Source: Flexivirga oryzae
Lineage (GTDB): Bacteria > Actinomycetota > Actinomycetes > Actinomycetales > Dermatophilaceae
NCBI RefSeq assembly: GCF_014190805.1
Contig: NZ_JACHVQ010000001.1
Location: 2,356,001 to 2,420,000, forward strand
Direction of reading: 5' to 3'
Length of the DNA: 64,000 nt
Positions 45,521 through 54,713 of the stretch are shown one piece after another. Made by a program: the position numbers and the translations under genes. A model generated the notes under the pieces. It did no database searches. It was not told where the DNA came from and worked only from the letters and a program-made list of their open reading frames with translations. Positions within the stretch are counted from its first letter, which is position 1. The number at the start of each line of letters is the position of its first letter.

Positions 45521-47386
45521 GTGTCAGTATCCGCCCCATCGCTTGTCGGTCGCACGATCGACAAGCGATACGTCATCCGCGAGCACCTCGCGGACGGCGG
45601 CATGGGTTCGGTGTATGTCGCCCTCGATCAGCGCCTCGACCGCGAGGTCGCCCTGAAGATCATGCGCCCCGACCTGGCGCGGGACGACAACTTCGTGCTG
45701 CGGTTCCGGCGCGAGGCGCGGTCGGCGGCCCGACTGACGCACCCCAACGTGGTCGCGGTCACCGACCAGGGCGCCGACGAGGACTTCGTCTTCCTGGCGA
45801 TGGAGCTGGTCCGGGGCCAGACGCTGCGGCAGCTGATCCGCCGCGACGCGCCGCTGCCGGTCGGTCAGGCGCTCGAGGTCGGCGAGGGCATCCTGCGCGC
45901 GCTCGACGCAGCGCACCGTGCCGGCCTGGTGCACCGCGACGTCAAACCGGAGAACGTCCTGATCGGGCAGCACGCCGTCAAGGTCGCCGACTTCGGCCTC
46001 GCCCGGGCGGTGACGACCGACACCGTCACCGGCGACAGCGAGGTGCTGCTCGGCACCGCCGCGTACCTGTCCCCCGAGCAGGTGGAGTACGGCCGCGCCG
46101 ATGAACGCAGCGACGTCTACGCCGCCGGTCTGCTGCTCTTCGAGATGCTCACCGGCGAGAAGGCGTTCCCCGGTGACTCCCCGATCAATGTCGCCTACCA
46201 GCACGTGCACGGCACCATGCCGCGACCGTCGGACGCGGTGCCGTCGGTGCCGACCGAGATCGACGAGTTGGTGCTGCGGGCGGCGGCGAAGGACCCCGAC
46301 GACCGCCCGGCCAACGCCGGCGAGTTGCTGCAGGAGCTGCTGGCCACCCGCGCCCGGCTGAGCAACGACGTCCTTGCCGAGGTGCCGCAGACGGAGCAGC
46401 TCGCCACCGCCGGGTCGCACGAGACCGGTCCGCTCGCCGCGAGCCGCACCCAGCACTTCGACCGGGACGGGCTTCCCTCCACCGGCCGCGCGCGGCGGCG
46501 TCGCTGGCCGTGGATCGCCGGCATCCTGGTAGCGCTCCTGGTCGTGGTCGGCGGCGTGGGCGGCTGGGCGTTGACCGCAGGGCCGCTCGGCCGGGTCGCC
46601 GTGCCCACCGTGGCAGGCGTCGCCCAGGGACGCGCCGTGAGCGCCGTACAACATGCCGGGCTGCACGCGAAGGTGCGCCAGGTCTTCTCCGAGAAGATCG
46701 CCAAAGGCGTTGTCGTGTCGAGCGATCCGCGATCCGGCGGCGAGGCCCGCAAGAACTCCACGGTCACGTTGACCGTGTCCAAGGGGCCGGAGCGGTTCAC
46801 CGTGCCGTCGCTCGTCGGCAAGACGGAGGCGGCCGCCCGGGCCGCGATCCACCGCTCGCACCTCACGGTCGGCACCGTCACCACGGCGTATGACGAGCAG
46901 GTGCACGCCGGCCGGGTCGTGTCGGTCGACCCCGACGGCGGCACGGCCCAGAAGCGCGACACCAAGATCGACCTGGTGGTCAGCAAGGGCAAGCAGCCGA
47001 TCGACATCCCCGACGTGACCGGCCAGCCCAAGGACGACGCGAAGCAGCAGCTCACCGACGCCGGCTTCACGGTCACGTTCGGTGCCGGGCAGAACAGCGC
47101 CACCGTCCCCGCCGGCGACGTCATCCGCCAGGACCCGTCCAGCGGCACCGGCCACAAGGGCGACCGGATCCAGCTGGTCGTGTCCAAGGGCCCGGTGATG
47201 GTCACGGTGCCCAAGGTGATCGGCATGTCGTCGGGTGCGGCCAAGGACAAGCTCGAGGCATTGGGCTTCCACGTCAAGACCAATTACCCGCTGCTCGTGC
47301 CGGTGCTGTTCCAGGTGCAGGGGCAGTCGGTCAAGCCGCTCAGCCAGGCACCCGAGGGCAGCACCATCACCATCGACGTCGTCTGA
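45521..47386 (+). CDS. pknL: PASTA-domain Ser/Thr protein kinase
   Basis: A 621-residue transmembrane kinase. The kinase domain (about 12-275) has the glycine loop LADGGMGSVYVA, VALKIM, HRDVKPENVL, DFGLARA and an activation loop rich in threonines up to AYLSPEQ. A transmembrane helix follows (about 328-350), then four PASTA repeats that bind muropeptides, starting near VPTVAGVAQG, VPSLVGKTEA, IPDVTGQPKD and VPKVIGMSSG. Mycobacterial PknL regulates cell-wall and stress responses. GTG 45521 is chosen because TAGACT (45509-45514) is exactly 6 nt upstream (leaderless). Confidence 0.88.
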   Translation: MSVSAPSLVGRTIDKRYVIREHLADGGMGSVYVALDQRLDREVALKIMRPDLARDDNFVLRFRREARSAARLTHPNVVAVTDQGADEDFVFLAMELVRGQTLRQLIRRDAPLPVGQALEVGEGILRALDAAHRAGLVHRDVKPENVLIGQHAVKVADFGLARAVTTDTVTGDSEVLLGTAAYLSPEQVEYGRADERSDVYAAGLLLFEMLTGEKAFPGDSPINVAYQHVHGTMPRPSDAVPSVPTEIDELVLRAAAKDPDDRPANAGELLQELLATRARLSNDVLAEVPQTEQLATAGSHETGPLAASRTQHFDRDGLPSTGRARRRRWPWIAGILVALLVVVGGVGGWALTAGPLGRVAVPTVAGVAQGRAVSAVQHAGLHAKVRQVFSEKIAKGVVVSSDPRSGGEARKNSTVTLTVSKGPERFTVPSLVGKTEAAARAAIHRSHLTVGTVTTAYDEQVHAGRVVSVDPDGGTAQKRDTKIDLVVSKGKQPIDIPDVTGQPKDDAKQQLTDAGFTVTFGAGQNSATVPAGDVIRQDPSSGTGHKGDRIQLVVSKGPVMVTVPKVIGMSSGAAKDKLEALGFHVKTNYPLLVPVLFQVQGQSVKPLSQAPEGSTITIDVV

Positions 47387-47436
47387 CCCCCGGCGGGACA
47401 TTGGGAAACGGAGGGTCCATCCGATAGGATGGCTAA

Positions 47437-47472
47437 GTGATTTTCCGATCCCTCGCCTCGTACGTCGTATGA
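47437..47472 (+). CDS. Possible 11-codon leaderless leader peptide before FUSC gene
   Basis: A TTGGGA -35 (47401-47406) and TAGGAT -10 (47425-47430) with an 18-bp spacer place the transcript start on a GTG at 47437. That GTG opens a short frame, MIFRSLASYVV, whose TGA overlaps the ATG of the FUSC gene as ATGA. The spacing of 6 nt from -10 to start is the same as in other probable leaderless genes here. The FUSC gene itself has no ribosome-binding site, so coupling through this leader would explain its translation. Confidence 0.5.
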   Translation: MIFRSLASYVV

Positions 47473-49820
47473 CGGGGATCGCCGCACCTTCCCACTCGTC
47501 GGACCTCCAGCAGCCCGCACCCGACGCCGCAGCCTCGCGCCGCCGCCCGCGGGCCGAGTGGCTCGATCGGCTGCTCACCCATGACCCGGGACTCAACCGG
47601 CTCCGGATGGCGCTCCAGGTGGTCGTCAGCATCGGCGCCGCGCTGCTGGCCGAGCGCCTCTTCGTCCGGCTGACCGGCGCGCTGCAGGCGCCGACCACGG
47701 GGTTGTCGGGTGCGCCGCTGGCGCAGGTCACCGCGGCCAACCACGCGATGCTGGTGATCGCCATGATGATCGGCGCGATGGTCTGCATGATGGCGACCTT
47801 CGCCGCGCCGATGCTCCCGACCGTGCGGACCCTCTACCTGGCGATCCTGCTGATGCCGGTGCCGATGGTCGCCGGCCTGGCGATCGGGCTGGCCACCAGC
47901 CACCACCGGCCCCTGGCGCTCACCCTGCTGACCCTCATCCTCGCCGGCGGCGCCTACCTGCGCCGCTTCGGCCCGTGGGGCTTCTTCGGCGGGCAACTGA
48001 TGTTCATGGGCGACTTCATGGGCTTCTTCCTCGGTGAGGAGGTCGGCTTCGCCACCCTGAAATGGTTCGCACCCGAGGTCGTCCTCGGGGCACTGGTCGC
48101 CGCTCTCGCCCAGCTCGCACTGTTCCATCCCAGTCGCCGGCGCACGCTCGCACGGGTCCGCCGGACCTTCGGCAGTCGTGCGCGCGCGCTGGTCGACACG
48201 GCGCTGGAGGTGCTGGACCATCCCGAGGACCGCCGGACCGTCGAACGCCTGCAGCGTCGCGCGGAACGGCTCAACGAGACCGCGCTGATGATCGACGCCG
48301 CGCTCGGCGCGCCGGGTGCGGTTCCGGACGGACTGACCGCACGCCAACTGCACCAGGCCGTCTTCGACGCGGAGCAGTCCCTGGTCAACATGGCCCGGTT
48401 CGCGGCAGGGCTGGGCCGTCACGGCATGCGGCGCGGTGACCGGGCGCTGGTCCGCACCGCCCTGCTGGCGGTCGGCCGGCACGACCCCGCCACGGCACGG
48501 ATCACCGCCGCCCGCCTCTACGAGCGACTGCAGGAAGTGGCGGCGCGTCCACCCGTCGACGACGCCTCGGCGCGGCGCCGGATCATCCTGCACCGGTTCG
48601 CGACGAGCGTGCGGGACTGGTCGCGGATCGCGACCCTGTCGCCCCGGACGCCGAACGCCGCTCCGGACGACGACCCCGCATTCACCCCGTCGGTCACTCT
48701 CGTGGGCGGCTGGCTGCCGGGCTCGTCGATGGTCAGCGCGAGCGCGTCGACCGAGAGCGGTCCTCGGCTGGCCGACCGTGTCCGGATGGCTTCCAACGTC
48801 CGGGTCGCCATCCAGATCGGCGTCGCCGTCACCGGCGCCATACTCCTGGGCAGTGTGCTGTCCGAGCGCCGGTTCTACTGGGCGGTCATCGCTGCGTTCG
48901 TGACGTTCATGGGCGCGAACAACGCGACGGAGCAGGTCCGCAAGGGGCTGCTGCGGGTGATCGGCACGCTGATCGGCGTCTTCCTCGGCTCCTGGCTCGC
49001 GCACGTCGTCGGCGGCGATGCGAATCTCGCGGTGCTCGTGGTGCTCCTCTCCATCGGACTGGGCATCTACTTCCTGCGGATCAGTTATGCCTTCATGGTC
49101 GTGGGCATCACGGTCATGGTCTCGTTGCTGTATGTCGAGCTGGGTGAGTTCTCCGACGGCCTGTTGCAGCTGCGGCTGGAGGAAACGGCGATCGGCGCCG
49201 CCGTCGCGATCCTGACCGTGCTGCTGGTCTTCCCGTTGCGTTCGTGGCAGGTGGTCCGGGTCGCCGCGCGCGATCATGCCGCGGCCGTGCGCACGCTCGT
49301 CGACGGCACGCTGCGCAGAGTCACCGGCGACTGCGCCGACACCGAACTCCGTTCCGCCGCAAGGGAGCTCGACCTCACCCACCAGACACTGGTCGCGTCG
49401 CTGAAGCCGTTGCGCGGCCTGCCCGGCCCTGGCAGCGACGTGCACCGCAAGCTGCGCTCGGCGGCGGACGCGTCGGTGCACCGGGCGAGGATGCTGCTGC
49501 GCGAGAGCGGCTCCATCGCAGCGAACGACCTGGGCGCCGACGCGGGCGCGCTGGACCAGGCACGGACCGCACTCAGCTGCTCCGTCCAGGCGATCGTCGA
49601 CGGTCTGACCGAGGACCGGCGCGCCGCGGAGCACACCTACACGCGGACCGCGTCACTGTTCGACTCGATCGCGACCCACCGCGCCGACGCCGAACTCATC
49701 ACCCCGGCCCAGTTGCTGCTGCGCGACGTCTGCCTGCTGGACGAGTCGATGGCGGCCTTCGCCGACGCGGCGGACCTACAGGTGCGTGCCCTCGACTCGG
49801 TGCCCGCCCAGCCGGGCTGA
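47469..49820 (+). CDS. FUSC family membrane protein
   Basis: A 783-residue protein of the fusaric-acid-resistance/aromatic-exporter type. Two membrane blocks of five to six helices (about 38-180 and 435-590) are each followed by a soluble helical domain, including MLIDAALGAPGAV and the C-terminal ALDQARTALSCSVQAIV. FANNATEQVRKGLLRVIGTLIG (written here as GANNATEQVRKG) is a typical motif of the second block. It may export a small toxic anion, but no substrate is established. ATG 47469 overlaps the leader frame described above. Confidence 0.8.
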   Translation: MTGIAAPSHSSDLQQPAPDAAASRRRPRAEWLDRLLTHDPGLNRLRMALQVVVSIGAALLAERLFVRLTGALQAPTTGLSGAPLAQVTAANHAMLVIAMMIGAMVCMMATFAAPMLPTVRTLYLAILLMPVPMVAGLAIGLATSHHRPLALTLLTLILAGGAYLRRFGPWGFFGGQLMFMGDFMGFFLGEEVGFATLKWFAPEVVLGALVAALAQLALFHPSRRRTLARVRRTFGSRARALVDTALEVLDHPEDRRTVERLQRRAERLNETALMIDAALGAPGAVPDGLTARQLHQAVFDAEQSLVNMARFAAGLGRHGMRRGDRALVRTALLAVGRHDPATARITAARLYERLQEVAARPPVDDASARRRIILHRFATSVRDWSRIATLSPRTPNAAPDDDPAFTPSVTLVGGWLPGSSMVSASASTESGPRLADRVRMASNVRVAIQIGVAVTGAILLGSVLSERRFYWAVIAAFVTFMGANNATEQVRKGLLRVIGTLIGVFLGSWLAHVVGGDANLAVLVVLLSIGLGIYFLRISYAFMVVGITVMVSLLYVELGEFSDGLLQLRLEETAIGAAVAILTVLLVFPLRSWQVVRVAARDHAAAVRTLVDGTLRRVTGDCADTELRSAARELDLTHQTLVASLKPLRGLPGPGSDVHRKLRSAADASVHRARMLLRESGSIAANDLGADAGALDQARTALSCSVQAIVDGLTEDRRAAEHTYTRTASLFDSIATHRADAELITPAQLLLRDVCLLDESMAAFADAADLQVRALDSVPAQPG

Positions 49821-49826
49821 CGGACG

Positions 49827-51290
49827 CTAGTCGTCGTCGGGCGTCCAGGTGTCGTCGGGCTCCTGGTAGGGGTCGGGTTGTCCTTCGAAGTCGTGTTGTT
49901 CTTTGTCGTGTTCATGGTGCCGGGTCTGCTGGTCGCGTTGGGACAGGTTGTGGTCCCAGATGATGGTCATCAGGGTGTGTTCGGGGTGGGAGTCGGTGGG
50001 TGGTGGCATGCCGGGTGGTGCGGGTGGCCTGCTGGCTGCGGTGAGCCCGCCGATCGTGGTGCTCGTGTGTCCGGCGTGGCCGGTGACGTGGTAGTCGGGG
50101 TGTTCTTTGGCGTAGTTGCACCGGGCGCACAGTCCTTGCCCGTTGCGTTCGGACGTGGCGCCGCCGTCGGTGTGCCTGGTGATGTGGTCGGTGTGCCGCA
50201 CCGGCGCGCTGCACCAGGGCGTGCGGCAGGTCTGGTCGCGGAACAGGATCAGGCGGGCCAGCAACCCCGGGTAGCGGCGGGCACGGGACTCCATCCCGAT
50301 GATGTCGCCGGTGCCGGGGTGGGTGAACAACCGGCGTAGCCGCGGACCGGTCGGGTCCCCGGTGGCCACCCATTCACGCACCAGGTCCGCCGGCACCGGC
50401 CCGTACCCGGGCACGCGGGCGGGCGTGTCACCCAACAGCGTGTCCAGGGGCATGAGCAGGTTCACCGTCACCCCGAACACCTCGTGCGCTTTCGCCCTGC
50501 CGGTGACGCGTTCCACCAGGGTGTCGGCCATCACCTGCCCCCGGTGCACACTGCCCGGGTCTGCCCCGGCGTCGGCGGCGGCTTCACGCGCTGTGGTGAC
50601 GGCGTCTTCCAGGGCGGCCATGCACGCCAGGGCGTCCTTGACCGGTAACAGCGCGGTCAGGTAGGCCATGGTGTCACCGGCGGGTCGCAGGCTCACCCCA
50701 CGCCGGGCGTGAGCGGCGCGGCGGCGTGCCGCGACCGCCTCGGCGGCCACCAGCATCGCTTGCTCTTTCGCCAGTGCGGCGAGCCGGGCACCGGAGGCGG
50801 TGCCGAGGTGGTCGCGGATCCCGGCGTCGACGCCGGATTGTTGGTCACCGGTCAGGCCGGTGGTTTCCCGCACGATCCGGGTCGCGTCCCACTCGGAGAT
50901 GACGCCGGCGGCGAGCGCGGCCAGCGTGTGCGGCATGTGCCCCACCAGCACGTGGCACAACCCCACGAACGCGGCACCTTGGTGTGGGGTGCACCGGCGG
51001 GCGAACCCGACCTGCGAGCCGACCACCCGGGTCGTGTCCGCCGCGGTGATCCCGCGCGGGATGTCGCGGGCGGTTTGGGCGTCGTGCACTGCCACGACCG
51101 CCCGCGCCTGCCGGGCGGTGATCGCGTTGCGTAACTCGTCCAGGACCCGTAACTCTTCCACCAGGGCTTCCACATCGGCGCCGTCACCGGCGGTCAGGGG
51201 CGTGTCGAGGCGGTCGTGGAAGGCGCGCACCGCGGTCACGTCCAGTACGCCGCCGGCGCCTGGTCCGTTGTCCCGCGGTTCCTCGTCCAT
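49827..51290 (-). CDS. 13E12 repeat family protein (DUF222-HNH endonuclease), intact copy
   Basis: A 487-residue intact paralogue of the frameshifted gene at 17438-18744. The DUF222 helical domain spans about 20-330, and the HNH nuclease motif follows: CRTPWCSAPVRHTDHITRHT, SERNGQGLCARCNYAKEHPDY. Such proteins are found in many copies in actinobacteria and are thought to be mobile or phage-related. Its C-terminal tail is longer than that of copy 1, with an Asp/Glu/His-rich end. It shares the promoter module with copy 1. The start, MDEEPRDN, matches MNEIFIDE of copy 1. Confidence 0.85.
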   Translation of the reverse strand: MDEEPRDNGPGAGGVLDVTAVRAFHDRLDTPLTAGDGADVEALVEELRVLDELRNAITARQARAVVAVHDAQTARDIPRGITAADTTRVVGSQVGFARRCTPHQGAAFVGLCHVLVGHMPHTLAALAAGVISEWDATRIVRETTGLTGDQQSGVDAGIRDHLGTASGARLAALAKEQAMLVAAEAVAARRRAAHARRGVSLRPAGDTMAYLTALLPVKDALACMAALEDAVTTAREAAADAGADPGSVHRGQVMADTLVERVTGRAKAHEVFGVTVNLLMPLDTLLGDTPARVPGYGPVPADLVREWVATGDPTGPRLRRLFTHPGTGDIIGMESRARRYPGLLARLILFRDQTCRTPWCSAPVRHTDHITRHTDGGATSERNGQGLCARCNYAKEHPDYHVTGHAGHTSTTIGGLTAASRPPAPPGMPPPTDSHPEHTLMTIIWDHNLSQRDQQTRHHEHDKEQHDFEGQPDPYQEPDDTWTPDDD

Positions 51291-51405
51291 GTGTTCGAGT
51301 ATGTCACGAATACTCCTGCAGCACAATGCTTTTCGCTGAGTATTGTTATCCACATCCCCTGCAAAACCGGCTCATCGTCCACAGGTCACGACAGGGGGAT
51401 GTGGA
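51288..51405 (-). promoter_or_regulatory. Composite promoter of 13E12 copy 2
   Basis: Minus-strand promoter for the intact copy: -10 CATACT (51298-51303), 17-bp spacer, -35 TTGTGC (51321-51326), then TTATCCACA (51346-51354, plus strand), TCCACA (51378-51383) and inverted TGTGGA (51400-51405). TCGAAC joins the -10 and runs into the start as TCGAACACATGGACGA. Distances match copy 1 (gttcga to TTATCCACA is 53 against 52 bp), although much of the intervening sequence differs. Confidence 0.7.
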
Positions 51406-51456
51406 TGCACGGCACCCAGTACCAGGCAACGAGCAGGCGACGACAGGTCCACGCAA

Positions 51457-51488
51457 CTCGGGATCGCGCATGAAGGCGCGATCCCGAG
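51457..51488 (-). terminator. Terminator of aroG
   Basis: A perfect 13-bp inverted repeat CTCGGGATCGCGC / GCGCGATCCCGAG with a 6-nt loop lies 73 bp after the stop of aroG on the minus strand. No U-run follows on either side, which is usual in this genome type. Confidence 0.7.
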
Positions 51489-51560
51489 CGACCGCGAGAT
51501 CACTCGGTGAGGAAGCCGTCAGTGACGGGGGAAGCCGGTCCCGGGGAGGCGCCGGGCCCG

Positions 51561-52934
51561 TCAGCGCTTGGAGAGCATCTCCGCGACGAGGAAGGCCAGT
51601 TCGAGGCTCTGCTGGTGGTTCAGCCGCGGGTCGCACGCCGTCTCGTAGCGCTTCTCGAGGTCGGCGTCGATGATCTTCTCGCTGCCGCCGAGGCACTCGG
51701 TGACGTCGTTGCCGGTCAGCTCGACGTGCAGGCCACCGGGCACGGTCCCCAGGTCGCGGTGGACCTCGAAGAAGCCACGCACCTCCTCGATGATGTCGTC
51801 GAACTCGCGGGTCTTGTAGCCGGTCGAGGACTCGAAGGTGTTGCCGTGCATCGGGTCGCAGATCCACACGACCTTCGCACCGGTCTCGGTGACGCGGCGC
51901 ACGATCGCGGGAAGCTTGTCCCGGACGTTGCCCGCGCCCATCCGGGTGATGAAGGTGAGGCGACCCGGCGTGCGCTCGGGGTCCAGGCGGTCGATCAACT
52001 GCACGACGTCGTCCGGGTCGGCCGTCGGGCCGAGCTTGACGCCGATCGGGTTGTGGATCCGGGCGGCGAAATCCACGTGGGCGTGGTCCAGCTGGCGGGT
52101 CCGCTCCCCCACCCACACGAAGTGGCCGGACACGGCGTAGGGGTTGCCGGTGCGGGAGTCGATGCGGGTCAGCGGCTGCTCGTAGTCCAGCAGCAGCGCC
52201 TCGTGGCTGGCGAAGAACTCCACACCGGACAGCGGGGTCGAGTCGAAGTCGACGCCGCACGCGAGCATGAACTTCATCGCCCGGTCGATCTCCCGGGCGA
52301 TCGACTCGTAGCGTGAGTAGGCGGCGTTGGCGATGAAGCCGCGGTTCCATTCGTGCACCTGCCGCAGATCGGCGAAACCGCCTGTGGTGAAAGCGCGTAC
52401 GAGGTTCAGTGTCGACGACGCAGTGTGGTAGGCGCGCAGCAGCCGCTGCGGGTCGGGTGTGCGGGCATCGGCGTCGAACTCGAAGTCGTTGATGATGTCG
52501 CCGCGGAACGCGGGCAATGTCACGTCACCGCGGGTCTCGGTGTCCTTGCTGCGCGGCTTGGCGTACTGGCCGGCGAGCCGGCCGATCTTGACCACCGGCG
52601 TGCTCGCACCGTAGGTGAGCACCGCCGCCATCTGCAGGATGGTCTTGACCCGGTCGCGGATGTTGTCGGCGGTCGCCTCGGAGAAACGCTCCGCGCAGTC
52701 ACCGCCCTGCAACACGAACGCCTCACCGAGCGCCGCCGCAGCGAGCCGGGAACGCAGCACGTCGCACTCGCCGGCGAAGACCAGCGGGGGCGCTGCGGCG
52801 AGCTCGCCGCGCACCGCACGGACAGCTCCGGCGTCCGGCCACCGCGGCTGCTGCAGGGCGGGCAGATCGGCCCACTCGACCTGTTCGGTCAGCAGTCGGT
52901 GCATGGTGGAGGAATCGGGTGCTGTCGTGCTCAC
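51561..52934 (-). CDS. aroG: Class II 3-deoxy-7-phosphoheptulonate synthase
   Basis: A 457-residue type II DAHP synthase, the first enzyme of the shikimate pathway, combining PEP and erythrose-4-phosphate. Landmarks are GGDCAERFSEATADNIRD (about 77-94), VVKIGRLAGQYAKPRS (about 113-128), RMGAGNVRDKLP (about 330-341) and the metal and substrate residues of WICDPMHGNT (about 357-366). The GTG start has TACCCT exactly 6 nt upstream (52941-52946 on the minus strand), suggesting a leaderless mRNA. The downstream hairpin fits as its terminator. Confidence 0.93.
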   Translation of the reverse strand: MSTTAPDSSTMHRLLTEQVEWADLPALQQPRWPDAGAVRAVRGELAAAPPLVFAGECDVLRSRLAAAALGEAFVLQGGDCAERFSEATADNIRDRVKTILQMAAVLTYGASTPVVKIGRLAGQYAKPRSKDTETRGDVTLPAFRGDIINDFEFDADARTPDPQRLLRAYHTASSTLNLVRAFTTGGFADLRQVHEWNRGFIANAAYSRYESIAREIDRAMKFMLACGVDFDSTPLSGVEFFASHEALLLDYEQPLTRIDSRTGNPYAVSGHFVWVGERTRQLDHAHVDFAARIHNPIGVKLGPTADPDDVVQLIDRLDPERTPGRLTFITRMGAGNVRDKLPAIVRRVTETGAKVVWICDPMHGNTFESSTGYKTREFDDIIEEVRGFFEVHRDLGTVPGGLHVELTGNDVTECLGGSEKIIDADLEKRYETACDPRLNHQQSLELAFLVAEMLSKR

Positions 52935-52981
52935 CCGTCAAGGGTACGGGCGTCGCCGGAGCGTGACTCCAGCGGTATTGC

Positions 52982-53848
52982 CTACTGGGACCGTGCCCCG
53001 TCCGCCGCGGGAGTGTCCGAGCCGGTCTCGTCCGGTGCTTCGGTGGAACCGTCCGTGTCGCCCTTTGGTGCGGCGTCGCCCTGCGGTGCCGCCTCATCCT
53101 TGTGATGCTGCAGCCGGTCCTTGGCGTGCGTGGCGAGCGCCGCGGCGCCGCCGCCGATCTCCTTGGCCTTCTGGGTCAGGCCCTTCTTCACCGACGAGCC
53201 GTAGACGTCGACATACTCCTGACCGCTCAGCAGCATGATCTCGTACATCACCTCGTCGGTGATCGAGCGCAGCACGAAGCGGTCGTCCTGCATCCCCTCG
53301 TAGCGGTCGAAGTCGATCGGTTCACCGAAGCGCACGTGCGGCCGGATGATCCGGCCGAACAGCTTGCCCTGCGGTGCGATCACGTCGGTGCCGATGACTC
53401 CCACCGGGATCACCGGCGCACCGGACTCCAGGGCGATACGGGCAATGCCGGTCTTGCCCTTGTAGAGACGTCCGTCCGGCGAGCGCGTGCCCTCCGGGTA
53501 GATGCCGAACAGCTCACCCCTGCGCAGGATCCGCAGCCCGGTCTCCAACGCGCCCGCGGCGGCAGTGCCGCTCGACCGGTCGATCGGCACCTGTCCCGCC
53601 CCGGAGAAGAACGCCTTCTGCAGGCGCCCCTTCAGACCCGGGGTGTTGAAGTACTCGGCCTTGGCGACGAACGTCACCCGGCGCGGGATGACCAGTGGCA
53701 TGAAGAGCCAGTCGGCGATCGACAGGTGATTACTGGCCAGGATCGCGGGTCCGTGCTCCGGGACGTTCTGGGCTCCCTCGACCGTCGGACGGAACACGCC
53801 CTTGAGCAACGGGCCGAGGAGCACCCACTTGAGCAGCCAATAGAACAC
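52982..53848 (-). CDS. plsC: 1-acyl-sn-glycerol-3-phosphate acyltransferase
   Basis: A 288-residue membrane-bound acyltransferase. A hydrophobic N-terminus (WLLKWVLLGPLLKGVF) is followed by the catalytic NHLSIADW motif (about 39-46) and the FPEGTRS-equivalent YPEGTRSPDGRLYKG (about 117-131). It should acylate lysophosphatidic acid or a mannoside lipid; the M. tuberculosis counterpart at this locus is Rv2182c. The C-terminal 45 residues are a hydrophilic Asp/Ala/Pro-rich tail. GTG 53848 follows AAGGAGA. Confidence 0.88.
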   Translation of the reverse strand: MFYWLLKWVLLGPLLKGVFRPTVEGAQNVPEHGPAILASNHLSIADWLFMPLVIPRRVTFVAKAEYFNTPGLKGRLQKAFFSGAGQVPIDRSSGTAAAGALETGLRILRRGELFGIYPEGTRSPDGRLYKGKTGIARIALESGAPVIPVGVIGTDVIAPQGKLFGRIIRPHVRFGEPIDFDRYEGMQDDRFVLRSITDEVMYEIMLLSGQEYVDVYGSSVKKGLTQKAKEIGGGAAALATHAKDRLQHHKDEAAPQGDAAPKGDTDGSTEAPDETGSDTPAADGARSQ

Positions 53849-53957
53849 CCACGTCTCCTTCTCACTGGTCCGTGCAGGATACGGCAGCCACCCCGCATCC
53901 GCCCCGGAGGTGAAAGGATGAAGTCGACCACGCTGTGACCCGCACGAAGGAACGACG

Positions 53958-54713
53958 ATGAACGTGCTGCCGGGAGCCGAACCCTTCGCCCACGACGGGA
54001 CACGCACGGGCGTCCTCGTGTGTCACGGATTCACGGGTTCGCCGCAGAGCATGCTGCCGCTGGCCAAGCGGTGCGCCGCCGAAGGATTCACCGTCCGGCT
54101 GCCGCGGCTGCCCGGACACGGCACGCACTGGAAGGACCTCAACCGGACCCGCTGGACCGATTGGTGGTCCGCCGTCGACGACGCATACACCGAGCTCGCC
54201 CAGCGCTGCGATCACATCGTCGCGGTCGGTATGTCGATGGGTGGCACCCTCGCCACGCTCGCGGCACAGCAGCATCCGCACGGCATCGGCGGACTGGTGT
54301 TGATCAACCCCGCGTACGTCATGCGCGACATCCGGCTCAAGGCGTTGCCCGTGCTGCAGCACGTCGTACCGTCCATCGCCTCGATCGCAGGCGACATCAA
54401 GAAGCCCGGCGTCTCCGAGCTGGCCTACGAGCGCACCCCGCTACGGGCGCTGCAGTCCCAGCGACGGATGTGGGAGCAGGTCACCCGGGACCTGCCGCAG
54501 ATCACCCAGCCGGTGTTGCTGCTGCACTCCCCCGACGACCACGTCGTGCCACCGGAGTGCTCGGCGCTGCTCCTGGCCCGGGTCTCCAGCGCCGACAAGA
54601 CCGAGGTCCTGCTGCACGACAGCTATCACGTCGCGACCCTCGACAACGATGCCCAGCTGATCGAGGATGAAACCGTGCAGTTCATCCAGCGCGTGACGGC
54701 GGCCTCGTCATGA
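53958..54713 (+). CDS. Alpha/beta hydrolase (esterase/lipase type)
   Basis: A 251-residue hydrolase like Est30-type carboxylesterases. The oxyanion segment is CHGFTGSPQSM (about 22-32), the nucleophile elbow GMSMGG (about 94-99), the acid in HSPDDHVVPP (about 194-203) and the histidine in DSYHVATLD (about 221-229). It has no signal peptide. Lying between a lysophospholipid acyltransferase and a small membrane protein, it may act on lipid esters. AAGGAACG precedes the ATG. It overlaps the next gene by 4 bp. Confidence 0.85.
   Translation: MNVLPGAEPFAHDGTRTGVLVCHGFTGSPQSMLPLAKRCAAEGFTVRLPRLPGHGTHWKDLNRTRWTDWWSAVDDAYTELAQRCDHIVAVGMSMGGTLATLAAQQHPHGIGGLVLINPAYVMRDIRLKALPVLQHVVPSIASIAGDIKKPGVSELAYERTPLRALQSQRRMWEQVTRDLPQITQPVLLLHSPDDHVVPPECSALLLARVSSADKTEVLLHDSYHVATLDNDAQLIEDETVQFIQRVTAASS

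Noticed and set aside
47433..49634. Minus-strand open frame of 733 codons opposite the FUSC gene
   Set aside because: Low-complexity, Arg/Glu/His-rich shadow frame; the plus-strand FUSC gene has membrane segments and family motifs.
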